Below are positions 60,444-60,748 of a stretch of DNA of 60,748 nt, piece by piece. Location of the stretch: NCBI GenBank assembly GCA_028292405.1, contig JAQGMJ010000082.1, positions 1 to 60,748 of the forward strand. Direction: 5' to 3'. The position numbers and the translations under genes are program-made. This stretch comes from Betaproteobacteria bacterium. Lineage in GTDB: Bacteria > Pseudomonadota > Gammaproteobacteria > Burkholderiales > JAEUOS01. The notes under the pieces are model-generated. The model did not search any database. It was not told the DNA's origin and saw only the letters and a program-made list of their open reading frames with translations. The stretch's first letter is position 1. Every line of letters begins with the position of its first letter.

Positions 60444-60471
60444 CTTGAAACAAGGGGGTTAAACAGCATAT
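60444..60471 (+). promoter_or_regulatory. sigma-32 (heat-shock) promoter of dnaK
   Basis: CTTGAAA (60444-60450), 13-nt spacer, CAGCATAT (60464-60471), six of eight bases of CCCCATNT. It is embedded in a perfect 7-bp inverted repeat CCCCTTG / CAAGGGG (60441-60457), which could form a hairpin in grpE read-through RNA. Confidence 0.75.
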
Positions 60472-60512
60472 TGAGAACAATCAATTATTTCCCGCTTCAA
60501 GGAGAACAAAAC

Positions 60513-60748
60513 ATGGCAAAAATCATCGGTATCGACCTCGGTACCACCAATTCCTGCGTTGCGATCATGGAAGGCGACACCCCCAAGGTGATCGAGAATT
60601 CCGAAGGCGCGCGCACCACCCCATCGATCATCGCCTATATGGATGACGACGAAATCGTCGTCGGCGCGCCGGCCAAGCGCCAGGCCGTGACCAACCCGAA
60701 GAACACGCTCTACGCCGTCAAGCGCCTGATCGGCCGCCGTTTCGCCGA
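60513..60748 (+). CDS. dnaK: molecular chaperone DnaK (5' part, runs off window)
   Basis: Hsp70 chaperone; 78 codons visible, no stop before the right edge. MAKIIGIDLGTTNSCVAIMEG carries the phosphate-1 loop; SEGARTTPSIIAYMDDDEIVVGAPAKRQAVTNPKNTLYAVKRLIGRRF is typical of DnaK. The ribosome-binding site AAGGAG lies 9 nt before the ATG. Confidence 0.97.
   Translation, partial: MAKIIGIDLGTTNSCVAIMEGDTPKVIENSEGARTTPSIIAYMDDDEIVVGAPAKRQAVTNPKNTLYAVKRLIGRRFA

Noticed and set aside
60430..60460. tRNA-like T-loop (GTTCAAATCC) before dnaK
   Set aside because: No acceptor, anticodon or D arms can be folded around it, and the region is better explained as a sigma-32 promoter.

Overview
The window is about 60.7 kb of GC-rich bacterial chromosome with dense, mostly housekeeping gene content. 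The gene order points to a betaproteobacterium, most likely of the order Burkholderiales. Supporting signs are 4.5S RNA directly upstream of dnaX, an H1-like lysine-rich histone fused to a SWIB domain, AddA/AddB-type nucleases next to trxA and rho, Bug/TctC and Tat-exported binding proteins, and the run orn / M48 protease / phhB / rsgA / cobD-like / NUDIX / rplS-trmD-rimM-rpsP. The genus cannot be fixed from the sequence alone. No prophage, insertion sequence, tRNA, rRNA operon or CRISPR array was seen.

Layout. 1-7.6 kb: 3'-truncated dnaX, 4.5S RNA (ffs), pdxH, the histone-like gene, a DUF2917/LysR divergent pair, a MoxR ATPase plus VWA (CoxE-like) pair, and a ParA-like ATPase. 7.7-10.8 kb: a tungstate ABC transporter operon (tupB-tupC-tupA) with a second, ModA-like binding protein at its end. 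11.4-17.5 kb: AddA-like helicase/nuclease and AddB-like nuclease. 17.7-22.7 kb: trxA, rho with a cluster of hairpins after it, a signal-less HtrA-like protease, and a TPR/GT41 (SPINDLY/OGT-like) glycosyltransferase. 23.0 kb: Fur-box-preceded bfd, then an FkbM-like methyltransferase-type orphan.

24.4-38.1 kb is an accessory catabolic and uptake block. It holds an FAD ring hydroxylase and a type I extradiol dioxygenase divergent from a GntR regulator. A Bug-family (TctC) binding protein, a Tat-signal gluconate-2-dehydrogenase subunit 3 with its GMC flavoprotein, and a transglutaminase-like protein follow. The block ends with a branched-chain-amino-acid-type ABC system, in which the second permease is fused to the first ATPase, and an SMP-30 lactonase. 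A palindromic repeat element and a 33-bp tandem hairpin repeat separate the GMC gene from the transglutaminase gene. The likely logic is uptake, ring hydroxylation and meta-cleavage of an aromatic acid, with a separate alcohol/sugar oxidation and lactone-hydrolysis branch. The substrate is unknown.

38.4-46.3 kb: a MOSC protein, a secreted double-ABM protein, and an iron block. The iron block comprises bacterioferritin, tonB-exbB-exbD, a catecholate-type TonB-dependent receptor with Fur boxes, and a PiuC-type dioxygenase. It is followed by rpmE. 46.5-55.7 kb: a GT39/ArnT-like membrane transferase, a MATE pump, orn, an M48 protease, phhB-rsgA, a DUF2007 zinc-ribbon protein, a CobD/CbiB-like protein, a SapC-family protein and a NUDIX hydrolase. 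55.8-59.5 kb: one apparent minus-strand ribosomal superoperon, rpsF-priB-rpsR-rplI-rpsP-rimM-trmD-rplS. 59.8 kb to the end: grpE and the start of dnaK, each preceded by a good sigma-32 promoter.

All calls come from reading the sequence. Family assignments rest on recognisable motifs and remembered family features, not on database searches.
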